DNA of 64,000 nucleotides from Undaria pinnatifida. Taxonomy: Eukaryota > Sar > Phaeophyceae > Laminariales > Alariaceae. The stretch's first letter is position 1. Every line of letters begins with the position of its first letter. A program made the translations under genes and the position numbers. The stretch is taken from positions 8,786,709-8,850,708 of the forward strand of contig JABAKD010000008.1 in the NCBI GenBank assembly GCA_012845835.1. Reading direction: 5' to 3'. The notes below the pieces were generated by a model that was not told where the DNA came from, did no database searches, and saw nothing but the letters and a program-made list of their open reading frames with translations. Shown here piece by piece: positions 10,999-21,290 of the stretch.

Positions 10999-11174
10999 AC
11001 TCCGTATATATTTTAGGAGGGGGGGGGGGAAGGAAGGAAGCGAAAGAGGAAGAAAGACGGGGGGGGGGGGGGGGGAGGACGGGGAGTGGGGGAAGAAAAG
11101 GAGGGAAGAACGGGGTGTGCAAAATTGTGGGGAGTCGTATATCTTCAAAGAGCAATACGTAACACATCAAAAAT

Positions 11175-11243
11175 GCGCGGCCGGAGTATCACGAGGCTTG
11201 CAAGTATATGTATCGACCCTTAAATTGATTTTTAACCCACAGC
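11175..11243 (-). repeat. Fragment of the element family of 7655-8600
   Basis: The sequence matches in reverse complement the diagnostic end of that family: CGGAGTATCAC, GGCTTGCAA, a TATCGACCCTTAA block and CACAGCT. Similar fragments occur at 50757, 51885 and 62786. Confidence 0.6.
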
Positions 11244-11889
11244 TTACGCTGGTGAGTATTCGAAAGGATTTCACAAAATCAGCGGGGGAGAACGCGTGAG
11301 GGAGGGCAAGAAACAGAGGGAGGGTAATCAAGGAGGGAAACCAGATATTTCGGAAGGAAGCGAAATAGAAGCGCGAGAGAGGTTTTCTTGCATACTGGCT
11401 CGTAGCTTGTGGGCGTTTATGTAAAACCCCCTCTCTTCGTTCGCCGGGAGACGGCTGATGTCGCTCCTTCGGGGCGCAAGGATCCCCGATGCTACTGTTC
11501 AGTGCGAGTACTTACTGTAACGTACGTATTTACGGTGCTTAGCCCTCCGGCGTCGTTCGAGGGCGCACATGTTCCCACGGTGGTGGCACTGGCATCGATA
11601 GCATCGTACATCTCGGGCCGCGATGAGAGTCGTGCTGGTGGCCTAAAGCCAACCAGCAGGGGACGACCATTATACGGCGAAAGTATAATCATGAATCATA
11701 AAATGACAGGAGCTGCCCGGCCGTCTCTTGGGCTTTGACTCGCCCTACTACGGCCTGCACGCGGCTCTGTGCAGGATGTTGGTGTTGTTGGTCGAGGCTC
11801 GCCTTTCGATCGCCCGGCTTTTTTTTGTCCAAACGCCAGCAGAAGACGAGCCGCGTAACTGCCCTTGCCGACCTCGAGCCCGCCAACGG
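11244..11889. other. Intronic, no exon supported
   Basis: Open frames exist on both strands around 11409-11738, but neither shows convincing codon bias or flanking splice sites in the right phase. The region would be intron of the membrane-protein gene. Confidence 0.35.
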
Positions 11890-12400
11890 GTTGGGTATTA
11901 GGGTTAGGCCTGGGGTCGAGTTGGTCTTGGCCGACGTGCAAGGTTGAAAATTACCAGCTGAAAATTCCCCGTGACACGACCTGCACAGCGTTGTGTGCAG
12001 ACCAACCCTACACATAAGGTGCGCCCTGGGCTTGGGGCGTTCCCTTGGGGCCAGCGGCGTTCCTTAGAGTCAGGGGCGTTGTTCTGTAGGGTCAAAGACG
12101 TCCCCTGGGGTTAGGGTTAGGGACGTTCCCTGAGATTAGGGGCGTTCCATAGGGTTACAGGGGCGTTTGTTGGGGGTAGGAGCGTCCCGCAGGTTCAAAG
12201 GCGTTCCCTATTGCTAGAGGCGTTTCCCATGGTTAGGGACGATCCTTATGGGTAGGGTGCCTTGTAGGGTTAAGGATGTCCCTGGCGTTAGGGTTGTTCC
12301 AGGCCAAGGTTCAAGAGTGTTGCGTAAGGCTAAGGGGCAACCCTTACATATGGTTAGGCCTACATAGGGTTAGGCCGAGACCTAGGGTGGCGATTCTCTG
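11890..12400 (+). repeat. Degenerate TTAGGG-containing repeat
   Basis: The array is built from GGTTAGGG-type words alternating with GGCGTTCCCT / GACGTCCC at a period of roughly 25-30 bp. Perfect GGGTTAGGGTTAGGG-type runs occur near 11897 and 12109. It is consistent with a decayed interstitial telomere-like or subtelomeric satellite. Nothing here looks like a gene. Confidence 0.65.
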
Positions 12401-12799
12401 GCGTCGACGGCTCTGACGGGCCGCAGTGATTGAATTCTGTTGTGGCACAACTCCTCTAGAAGTCTCCCCCCTTTGAGAGGGCAAGCGGGCGAGGGAAATT
12501 TCCGAGAAAATGCTCAAGAGGAGTTTTCGACCGGCCCAGAAATTAAACAAGGGTGATAAGTTCACAGGACAGCGCTAATAAAATATTAACTGGTACAAAG
12601 GGTTGTTGGAGGTGGAGTTGAGGGTGAAGGTTCCTCGCTACGAGTTGACCGCTGTCCTTACGTCCTTTGCTTCTCTTGCTGTACTTGCACCCTTCCCTAA
12701 TTTTCTCTCCTTGCGCCCTTTTGCCTTCGCTTACGTCCCTGCCTCGTGGTGCTCTTGCTCTTTTTTTCTGCGCTCGTTTGTTTCGCTTTCGCCTCTCGC

Positions 12800-13045
12800 G
12801 CTTTGATGCGATCGGATCCGATTCGATACGGTCTGTTTTTCTCTCTGATGGGGTCTGTTTCGATCTGATTCGATATATTTCGATCTGATTCGGTATACTT
12901 ACGATCTGATTCGGCTTACGTCGATCTTTTTCGGTATATTTCGATCTGATTCGGTACACTTACGATCTGATTCGGCTTATGTCAATCTTATTCGGTATAT
13001 TTCGATATGATTCGGACGGCGTCGTGGGCGATTCGGGTCGTGGCG
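12800..13045 (+). repeat. Tandem repeat of a 21-22 bp unit
   Basis: Units of TATTTCGATCTGATTCGG and TACGATCTGATTCGGCTTA alternate about eight times. The array is T-rich on the plus strand, free of AG from about 12960 to 13050, and ends just before the predicted acceptor of exon 13053. It may therefore act as the polypyrimidine-rich region of that intron. Confidence 0.7.
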
Positions 13046-13052
13046 GGGACAG

Positions 13053-13095
13053 ACTCGGCGTTCGACTGCGCGGAACACCCGGTGGACATCGACGG
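13053..13095 (+). CDS. Small internal exon of the putative membrane protein
   Basis: The acceptor GGGACAG|AC is the first AG after a long AG-free stretch. The donor CGACGG|GTGAGTG is strong. The 43-base exon encodes SAFDCAEHPVDID in frame. It begins with two bases that complete a codon left by exon 10033-10109 and ends with two bases that are completed by exon 14606. Both joins are phase-consistent, which is the main support. The reading frame is also open further 5' (…TASWAIRVVAGTD), so a longer exon with another acceptor is possible. Confidence 0.5.
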
Positions 13096-13410
13096 GTGAG
13101 TGAGAGTCCGTCAATTGCGCTTCCTCGTTTTTTTTCCCCTCTTGTCTCGAAATGTAGTCCCTAGTTTAATCTCTGGCCAATGCTTCCGTTGTGATTATGT
13201 TGTCAGGTTGTCAGGGTTATAACCGTCGCGTCGGCCCAGAATATGAAAAACGTCTGTTATTTTTACCAGGTGCCAGGGATACAAGTACTGTGGTAGATAT
13301 TTTTGACCTGGTAGTGTAGCATCTGACTTGACACCGACACGCCGCGAATTGTGACCGCCAGCTCTGGTAGTCATCCCCTCGCCCCCCCCCCCCCCCAATC
13401 TCGCTAGAAG

Positions 13411-13726
13411 TGGCCACACCAGAAAGCACATACCTCGTACTTTTTTTCGAAGCTGTCACCCATATTCAAGGAAAGTACGCGCTAGGCGCCGAAGTCCGCC
13501 TCACAAGCGGTTGCTGGTAAGATGCAGCTCAGCTCACCCTTCGTGCGACTCTCCGAACACCTCACGGCGCTTCGCGAGTGGTGCACGCGATGTCTGCCTG
13601 GTCGGTGGAAACCCGACGTGCTCCGCCCCGGCATAGTGGGGGTGCGAGGGTCTATACCATATGGTCATACGACTACGGCTATGCATGAAATGTGTAGACC
13701 CCCGCCCCCCCCCCCCCCCCCGTAAA
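13411..13726 (+). mobile_element. SINE-like element S2a, 5'-truncated
   Basis: The segment matches the 3' half of S1 in the plus orientation (GTGGCCACACCAGAAA, GCCGAAGTCCGCCTC, CGACTCTCCGAACACCTCACGG, GGTCATACGACTACGGC). It ends in a run of about 17 C. It abuts the fuller copy S2b, so two insertions lie head to tail. Confidence 0.75.
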
Positions 13727-13731
13727 ATATA

Positions 13732-14340
13732 CCTGGTACATATAATAGTTGGGCACGGTTGGCATCGACGCTGTGACACATTACATGTATATTGGAGTTG
13801 GTCTTGGTTGACAACGACGCTGTGAAACATGCTAATCACTGCGTGAGCTAGGCAACCAGCGTACCGTTGTTTTTTTTTCCTCTTTTTTTTTTATTATTGG
13901 CGGTCACCATGATGATGGTTATCGAGTTAGATCAAATTATGCGAGGTGGAGAACCCTTACTCCGCACAAGTGGAATGGTCGCATCACGTAGTGTGAATAT
14001 GGTAAGGCACCTACGAGACAGTTACCTAGTAATACCCATTGCTGTTTCTGGGGTGGCCACACCAGAAAACAAAGTATACCGTAACTCATTAGCGCTGTCA
14101 TCCATAAGCAAGAAAGTAGGCACAAGGTGCCCAAGTCCGTCTTACGAGCGGTTTCTTGGAAGGATGCAGTTCACCCTTCATGCGACTCGCCGAACACCTC
14201 ACGGCACTTCGCGCTTGGTGCAAGCATTTTCTGCCTGGTTGGTGAAAACCCGACTAGCTCCGTCCCGGCATAGTGGTGATGCGAGGGTCTATAGTCATAC
14301 GACTACGGCCATGCACAAACTGAGTACACCCCCCCCCCAT
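13732..14340 (+). mobile_element. SINE-like element S2b, full length, with intact ~150-codon frame
   Basis: The copy begins near ATAGTTGGGCACGGTTGGC, has the two 5' GGTTGGC/CGACGCTGT repeats, a T-rich stretch, then a reading frame from about 13867 to 14340 (…MVIELDQIMRGGEPLL…). It ends CAAACTGAGTACA plus a C run. The same frame is recognisable in S1, S3 and S5 with breaks. I do not recognise the peptide. Whether it is translated or is only a by-product of sequence identity between copies cannot be told here. Confidence 0.75.
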
Positions 14341-14484
14341 CTCGCCACGTTCGCCCACTAACCCTGCCCCCACCGACTCTGTTACCCCCCCTTCTTGCCA
14401 CGTTCTCCGCGATGTTCCCTTTTCGTTTCTTGTTCTCGCCCTCCGCCACCCCCCCCCCCCTCCGTATGTTGGGGGCATCGCTCC

Positions 14485-14582
14485 TGCTTGTCGTTGATAT
14501 TCTGTCCCGCTCCGAACGAACGGACGGACAATTTGCTTGTCGTTGATATTCTGTCCCGCTCCGAACGAACGGACGGACAATT
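14485..14582 (+). repeat. Perfect 49-bp tandem duplication before an acceptor
   Basis: The unit beginning TGCTTGTCGTTGATATTC and ending GGACGGACAATT is present twice in a row with no differences seen. It ends about 23 bp before the predicted acceptor of exon 14606, so it doubles the region where a branch point would be expected. Identity of the two copies suggests a recent duplication. Confidence 0.85.
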
Positions 14583-14605
14583 TCTCTACGAAACTCTAAC
14601 GATAG

Positions 14606-16235
14606 AGACGAAACCGTGTGGATGCTGGTGAGTTGCGAGGACTGCGCTGAGGTCGCGTTTGTGATTATTGCGTGCACCCAAACGCTGGACACGGATGAGT
14701 CGCAGTCGGAGGGCAACGGGGATGGCGACGGCGATGACGACGATGGGCCGTTTACGGTCGGGGTCATCGCGGGCATCGCGGCGGCGGCGGGGGGGGTCGT
14801 TCTCCTCCTCTGCTGCGGCTTCCTGTTCGTCGCGCGCAGAAAAAACAAGAAGAATAACGAGGGGAACAGCACGTTCGCCGACGAGTCCGACCACGACGCG
14901 CGGCTTAAGGCAGCGCGTACCGCGGGTACTCCCCCGGGTACTGTGGTTAACGCGCGTACCGGTAATTTTAATGCTAACGCTGACCCTAACGCTGACAGCG
15001 CGAATGGTAGCACTACCGCCAGCAACACCTCCCGCGGCATCGGATTCGGGAGAGCTAGGAGCCGGAGCAAAACTATGGCTAAGAGTAAGGGCAGCGCCAG
15101 CGGTAAGAGCGACGGTAAGACCGCCGCCGCTGCCGCCGCGAGTGCAGGGGTGGTGGGCGAGGTCGCCGGAGCTTCCGTCTCCGCTTCCGGCCACTCCGCT
15201 CCCTCCGCTAACTCCGCTGGGGGCTCGGACAGAAAAGCCCCGCGCCTGTTCCCCTCGGGTGCAAACGCCAAGAGCTTTAGGCCAGGGCACCAAGGTGTGG
15301 AGAGTTCGTCGTACGACGGCATGTTCGCGTCTCAGGGAAGCGGCGCCCACGGTGGCAGCGGCGGCGGCAGCGCCGGTGGACCGCGCCACGACACCCGCCA
15401 CGAGTCGCGCGCGGGGTCCATGGACGTGGACACGAGGAAGGACTCGATGTCGGTGGCTGCTGCTGCCGCGGCAGCTAGGGCGGCGGCAAAAGCCCGAGGG
15501 GAGGATAAGGGGCCGACTCCCCCGCTTGGTAGCGTTCTCCACAGTGGTGTGGTTCACGAGGAGCGGCGGGTGGAAGCCGACGCTGCGATCGGCGCGAGAT
15601 CCGGCGCGAGAACCGGCCCGGGCGCCGACGCTGGCGGCGGTTTCACGTGGTCGGCTGGGCAGGACGTTTACCCGCGCAGAGCCCACGGTGGTGGGGGTGG
15701 GCACGCGGCGGCGGCGGCGTTCGTGGCCGGGGAGGATAGCGCGGCCGGGTCGGTGTACAGCGCCGCGGCCGGCCAGGAGTACGACGAGGATGACGAGGAC
15801 TACTACTACCCTGACGAAGCGGACCCTCAGCAGCACACGTACAACGACGAGTGCGGGGAAAGTGTCCCGGCGTCCTCCCCAGGCGCGTACAGCATGTACA
15901 GTCACTACACGGCGGGCGGCGGCGCGTACCGCGCAGGGCTCTCCGAAGCTGCGTGGTCGAGCGATGGGGACGAGGAAGACGGGGGGTTGGGGGCTGGGGG
16001 ACCGGGTAGCGTTGGGGGGGGGGTGGGGCGGGGGCGGCAACAGCGGGTACGGTCGGCGCAGCCGGCGATGGTAATTCCTGCGCCAAGCGTCCCGCCCCCC
16101 GCCGTTGTGCTGGAGGTGAAAGGTGGGGTGGAGCAGCCGACGGCGAAGATGCTATCTCCTGCGGGGCATCGGGCGCGCGTGGACAGAAACAGCCTCAAGC
16201 GAGACGTCGGGCCACACGAGTATTCGCAACGATAA
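14606..16235 (+). CDS. Terminal exon: transmembrane segment and long cytoplasmic tail
   Basis: Acceptor CGATAGAG|A lies in a good context and its single leading base completes the codon left by exon 13053. The 543-codon frame ends in TAA at 16233. It encodes a short cysteine-containing ectodomain (SCEDCAEVAFVIIACTQ), an acidic GDGDGDDDDG linker, and one membrane helix (about 14745-14840, VGVIAGIAAAAGGVVLLLCC) followed by a basic stop-transfer ARRKNKK. A tail of ~440 residues follows, rich in Ala, Gly and Ser with poly-Ala, an acidic DEDDEDYYYPDEAD patch, and no recognised domain. Codon use is strongly GC-rich at third positions, unlike the surrounding DNA, which supports coding. Topology (outside N-terminal, inside C-terminal) is inferred. 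A receptor- or adhesion-like role is only a guess. Confidence 0.75.
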
Positions 16236-16345
16236 TGGATTGGACAGGATGGGACATAACCGGACGGGATGAAATGTGGCGGGACGGAGCGGAACAGAAG
16301 CAACGGCTCGGGACGGTATGGCTCGGGCGGAACGGGACGGGACAG
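16236..16345 (+). repeat. Degenerate GGGACGG repeat in the 3' flank
   Basis: GGGACGG / GGGACAG / CGGGACGGA words recur roughly every 10 bp directly after the stop codon of the membrane-protein gene, presumably in its 3' UTR. No polyadenylation signal was recognised with confidence. Confidence 0.5.
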
Positions 16346-18359
16346 GACAAAATGCCTTACCCCTGTCTCCGTCGGACAAAGAAGCTATAGCGGCTGGGGC
16401 GTAGGGGGGGGAATCAAAGAGTGGGCGGGGGGCGTGAGGGTCTGGACCGCCCTGTTCTGGAAACCATACTTCGCGGCTCCTTAGTAAGCGGTGGGTTTTG
16501 TAGAACGCTGCACGGTGGCGGGGGATTGGCGAGCGCTCGGCGCGTTATCTCTTGTCTCTCGCTTTTGCGTGTCTTTTTTTACGATTTTTTTTCACACGAA
16601 TAGTACTCATATTTTTTTTTATGTTTGTTTCGGGGCTAGTAGACTGGGTGGGTGATTGGGGTTGGGGATAGGGATAAGGAGGGGGGGGGGAGGGGGGGGG
16701 AGGGAGGGGTCTTGGCGGTAAGCGTCGCTGCGGATGAGCACGGGGAGGGGGTTAGGCGTGTGCGCCGTTCCCTTCGTTGCAAGGCCCTTTTTGTTTGTAT
16801 GGGTTTTTTTCAGTTTTCTTCAATTGCTTCTGGTATTTCTTTCCATTTTGCTTTTGCTTTTATTTTTGGTTCTTCGTTTGCTACCTCTTTTGCTTCTTGT
16901 GCTTTTGTCTTTTGAATTTTTTTGCCGTAGGTGTTTCATCCCGCCGCCCTATCTTCCCCCCTTCTCAGCGAAGGGGGAATGCCGATTGTTTATTGGGGCG
17001 ACGCCGCGCGTGTTCATGTTGTCTCAAGCTACGTATTCATATTGACATCAATATTAATACTTAACACTTTAATATTAATATTTATCTTTAGCAGACTACG
17101 AAGCACACTAGTTAGTATTTTTTTCAGTCAAGTAGTAAAAAGGGTGAGGGGAACTTGAAGAGAAATTGCGGGGGAAATTTATCGAATTTTGCTTTCCATC
17201 GGTTGGTTGGTTCGAGCGAAGCATCTCCGGTTTATCGCCGTGGCTGCCGCTGCTTTCGCCACTTCTGGCTGATAGGTGAGCCCGGTGAATTATGTGGACA
17301 CCCCCGAGCAAAAAAGCACCTAGTGTTCATGAGTGATGCGGGCTGACGCCGTTGTTGAAAGTATACTGAGGCGTGTTGGGAGGGGCGTAGGGGGTAGGGT
17401 AAGCCCAGTATTCTCTATATGGTACCAGGTAGCATTTTCTGCTTGACGGGAGGCTCAACAGAGGAAACTTCCCAGTATGTTTTCAGTATTTTTCCGTCTG
17501 CGTTACAGGCCTTATATGTATGACTTTTGCCGATGAGGAGGGTTTCGCTGGGTTGCGCGCGCAGACCAATGATTTTTTTTAACGTTGTGTCGGGGAGGTG
17601 TAGAGCTTAAGTCAGGAGCCTGATGGCTCACGTCAGGAATTCCCCCAAAAATGGGTACCCCACGCCCTGTAGCGTAGCGTGGCTCTGCGATCAGGCCTGG
17701 TAACCCACTACGGCACCTGTTGTCCCACTCGTGTGTATGTTGGCGAAAGGCTACTACAGCCGAAGCAGAGCAGCCGGTAGTCTGTCTGTTGGTCTTCTCC
17801 TGTTAGGAGTGGTCTTCAGTTGTCGGCGACGCTTGGTAGGAGGTCCCAGGCGGCTGTAGACGGTGTTGGTGTGTTGGAGATGTTGGGAGCATTGGGCGGG
17901 GGGTCGATTAGCTTTGCATGTCGCGGGCGCGAAGGCAGCTGTATCGTATGATAGCGCTCTTTTCTTCGCTACATATCGTGTTGGCAGCAGTAGTATGAGT
18001 AGCGCTCTTTTTTCCGTTCGTGTTGCTTTCCTTTGTCGAACTGCAGTGGTAACGTAGTATAATAGTAGCAGTAGGAGTGTAAGAATAGTGTTAATAGCAG
18101 CAGCAGCAAGTAGTGAAGAGACGGGAAAGGAATGGGGCTCTCGCTGTCGCTTTTTTGTTGTGTGTTTTGTGCGCTGCTTTGGAGAGGGGTTGCGTGAAAT
18201 GCGGGCGGGGTGAAGGAGAGGGTGAAGCTAATTTTGACGACCGACCTGCCGGCCATCGTGCGTGCAGCAGATATACACAGCAGTTTCGGTGCATTCTCGG
18301 TCTCTACTTCAGTTACCGCTGCAGTTATCTACGCGGTTTACCGATGATGTTACTGATTT
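16346..18359. other. Intergenic, no supported gene
   Basis: The segment has a G run at 16680-16710, T-rich pyrimidine stretches at 16800-16930, AT-rich sequence at 17040-17110, and a possible donor (CTGATAG|GTGAGC) at about 17275. No exon with clear boundaries could be assembled. Open frames on both strands follow base composition. Confidence 0.4.
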
Positions 18360-18530
18360 AATTTCTGATTCAGTCACCGATTGAGTTACCGCGTCAGTTA
18401 CGCCTCCAGTTTCTACCTCAATTACCGATTCGGTTACTGATTTAAGTTACCGCTTTTCAGCTACCGCTTTGGGTACCGCTTCAGATACAGTGACAGTTGC
18501 AGTTTTTTAGTTTCAGAATCGGTTACATTT
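18360..18530 (+). repeat. Degenerate GTTACCGATTCA repeat
   Basis: CAGTTACCG / GATTGAGTTACCG / TTCGGTTACTG words recur about every 12-20 bp. The same GTTACCG core forms the tidier array at 20103-20240. Confidence 0.6.
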
Positions 18531-18799
18531 AGATGCAGGCGGTGGTGGGTTCCTCTTTTGTGTCCCCTCATAATGGCGTTGGATGGTTGTCGCTGATAAT
18601 ACCTGTGGCGGAATATGAAATCGCTGTCGAGGCAGGGGCTGGGATGTTTCGCTGTCAAAGGAAGGGGTGGGATATGTGTCGTTGTCTAGACACGTGGCGG
18701 GTGGGATGGGATGTATCGCTGTTAGGCTGGGACATGACGAGATGAGTGTCGGCAGTGGCGGTCGATGGTCTTTCCAAAGAGGCGTTCCTGTCTGTTATA

Positions 18800-18900
18800 C
18801 TGATGACCTGTCTGTCTGTTGGTCTTTCGGTCGGCCGGTCGGTCGGTCGGTCTGTTGATCGTTCGTTCGGTCTGTTGATCGGTCGGTCGGTCGGTGGCTA
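18800..18900 (+). repeat. (GGTC)n-type simple repeat
   Basis: The run contains CGGTCGGTCGGTCGGTC-type stretches interrupted by TGTTGATCGTTCG. The reading frame across it encodes only a repeat-driven peptide. Confidence 0.7.
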
Positions 18901-19748
18901 TCGTTCCCGCTGCAGCCGATGGTCAGGGAGTTCGCGCGCCCCTCTACGCTGTTGTTCGATACACGATACTAGTCCTATTAATAGTTGTAGCGAAGGCTTG
19001 TTGCGAGGGGAATGCTGTTTTTTGCCGCCGTCCCGGCTATTGCCGGTCGACCATTTTATTTCCTTTTCTACTTCTAAAAAAATCCGCCCAGCCCCCCACC
19101 CCCCCCCCACCCCGAGTCCCACCAGGCACAATAAAAAAAACAAGGCAGCAGCTGGCAGTTCGCAGCAACAGCAGTAATAGTTTTGTTGGCATACGATACC
19201 GCAGCGAGCAAGCAAACAAACAGGCACACGCCGGATGACATTGTCTTTTCTTTTTTTTTCGTGTTGTGTATACGCGTTCGGATGTTGATTGCGCTAGAAA
19301 GATGAGTACGCTACGTTCTGCTATACCGGTGCCTATCCCTGCCGCCCCTGTTATATTTTGTGACAACTCTAAATGTTTGGAATGTTTTTTTTCAGCTAAC
19401 CTGTGTTGTGTTTTTCGTAGGGTTGTGGGCTGTTATAATCTGCTGTTTACAGCAGCGAAGGCAGTTCGTACAACGTGGAGGTGTTGAGGGGAGGGCAAAA
19501 GGGGAGGGCAAAAGGGGAGGGGGGGGGGGGGGAGCTGGGCAGAGCAGAGCAAGGCAGAGCAATCACTAGAAGAGGTGTCCGTGAACACCGAAAAAGACGG
19601 TTTGTACGCCGATCAATATGTACTTATTGATATGGAGAAATATGTGGAGTGGTTCACACATTCATGTAACATTTGAGAGGCTGATCTTGGCTTTAATGAC
19701 AACAGCAAATACCAACAACAGCCAGGAGTTAGGCTTCTCGCGCGTTTT

Positions 19749-19857
19749 GGGAACAAACATCCGAACTCGAAGCTAAGAGTTGGGCGATGCTTGCGAGTTA
19801 TCAAACGGAAGAACAAACGTCCAACTGCAAATTAAGAGTTGGGCGATGTTCGCAGTG
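19749..19857 (+). repeat. Tandem duplication, ~59 bp unit
   Basis: Two adjacent units share GAACAAACRTCCRAACT and TAAGAGTTGGGCGATG. They lie immediately upstream of the candidate acceptor at 19878-19879. Confidence 0.65.
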
Positions 19858-19879
19858 GTCGGAGGAAATAATATTTTAG

Positions 19880-19993
19880 CAAGGCTTGCCTTGCGCGTGC
19901 GAGAGAAAGCCCGTAGACTTGAGGGGGATAGAGATGGCCGCGTCAAAGTGTTCTTACCGGTTGTGAGGGAAGGATTGTGCGGAGAGATTAGGG
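19880..19993 (+). CDS. Candidate internal exon of an unidentified gene
   Basis: The acceptor AATATTTTAG|CA and the donor AGGG|GTAGGT are both good. The frame encodes 37 codons including ALRVREKARRLEGDRDG and VKVFLPVVREG, with even codon use. It leaves one base, and the candidate terminal exon at 20456 starts with the two bases needed, so the 462-bp intron is phase-consistent. No domain is recognised, and exons further upstream were not found. Confidence 0.4.
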
Positions 19994-20102
19994 GTAGGTA
20001 GGGGCGGGAGGGGTTAGCAACACGAGCGAAGATGTCGCGCGATTGGAGCCAAGTACGCCTCTTTTCCACCGGCAGAGTGCGAAGGGGTGGGTAGCTGACA
20101 CT

Positions 20103-20240
20103 GTAGGGATCTCCGTGGTCGTTGCTGTTGCCGTTGCGGTTACCGTTGTGTTACCGTTGCGGATACCGTTGCGATTACTATCGTGTTTACCGTTGCGATC
20201 GCCGTTACGGTTACCGTTGTGGTTACCGTTGGAGCTGTAA
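20103..20240 (+). repeat. GTTACCGTTGCG tandem repeat
   Basis: Roughly eleven 12-bp units of (G)CGGTTACCGTTG(T/C) type run without large interruptions. They sit inside the predicted intron 19994-20455. Confidence 0.75.
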
Positions 20241-20455
20241 CACCACAACGTGATGCTTCATGCGTACTTGCCGCGTATCGGGGTGGCTCGGTCGGGGCCG
20301 TGAACGCGTGCGTGCGAGGACACATTAGTTTTACAATGTGGTGGCCTCCCCCCCCGCATCCCACTCCGCTTGATGCCCCGGTGTCGCCAGCATTAGGGAA
20401 GACATTTCCGATTCCGGAAGTGCAACACACCTAGTTACTGCTTGTTGTTTTGTAG

Positions 20456-20568
20456 CGGTCGCAGAGTCAGGCGGAGCCTTTCTGGTGTCCCATCACCTTG
20501 GCGAACGATTTCACGACGAGCAGGACGAGGCGCAGGAAGAGCAAGAGGCATTGGTAGCGGAGCCTTAA
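20456..20568 (+). CDS. Candidate terminal exon with acidic C-terminus
   Basis: A strong pyrimidine tract and acceptor (TTGTTGTTTTGTAG|CG) precede a 37-codon frame ending in TAA at 20566. It encodes ESGGAFLVSHHLGE then an acidic, glutamine-rich end (DEQDEAQEEQEALVAEP). The frame has good third-position GC bias and joins in phase to 19880-19993. The protein is not recognised. It could also be a chance frame, but the acceptor and compositional switch at the stop favour a real 3' exon. Confidence 0.45.
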
Positions 20569-21149
20569 GTGCAATGAGCGTTGCTTTCCGCGCCATGTCT
20601 ACGCACCAACGCGTCCGCGTACCCGTGCACCCACCCACCCACCTGCGAAACAGAAGCCACGCTCTCGCGGTCACCCTCTTAGTCACTCAACGGTGGCAGA
20701 GTGCTTTCAGCATGAGGGGTGGGATGACAGGTGCGGAGGGGCGGCGGCGTCATGTCAACGATGCAAATCAGCCGGCACCTTCGATGAGCCAGCAAGTGAA
20801 GTAACTGTTGTTTTTTCCAATTCCCTGCGAGCGTCGTTGGGGTGGTTGATTGATGTCCTTGCCGTCAATATGTTAAAGACTGAACGGAAATATCGGGGAC
20901 GTTGGGGGTGTTGGTATGAGTACCATACGGTTCTTATGTTTCCGTCCGGAGTGATATACACCTGGTAGGGACGGTTTGAGAGGAGAGTTTTTTTGGCAAC
21001 GACCGGAGAGAAAGAGAGAGGAGAATGGCCACCTTTTAATTTGTGATGAGTCGGGTCAGTCAAGCTGATATTTGTAGTCATCTTTTGCATTTGGTTGGTT
21101 GGTTGGTTGGTCGGTTAGTTGTTTTGTGTGTATTGTTTTTTTGTCGTAG

Positions 21150-21290
21150 GGATGGCATAGATGCTGACCTGCCCAACTGGTACTCTAGGCTGTCGTTTAC
21201 AATTGGCTGGTTGTTTTGCGCGAGAAGAGTCAGCTTGGTGCAGGAAAAAGCTTTAGTTGAATCGCACACGCATTGGCGGCACGGAGTGAA
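21150..21290 (+). CDS. Weak candidate exon
   Basis: A long pyrimidine stretch and acceptor (TATTGTTTTTTTGTCGTAG|G) are followed by about 45 open codons including DADLPNWYSRLSFTIGW and VSLVQEKALVESHTHW, which look protein-like. The right end runs into a G tract and GGTTGGTTGG repeat, and I could not define a donor. Function is unknown. Confidence 0.3.

Noticed and set aside
14668-16074. Long alternate-frame ORFs (468 codons plus, 484 codons minus) over the membrane-protein exon
   Set aside because: They are Arg/Thr- or Pro/Arg-rich shadows of the GC-rich true frame. Only the frame ending at 16235 has a membrane helix, acidic linker and phase-matched splice joins.
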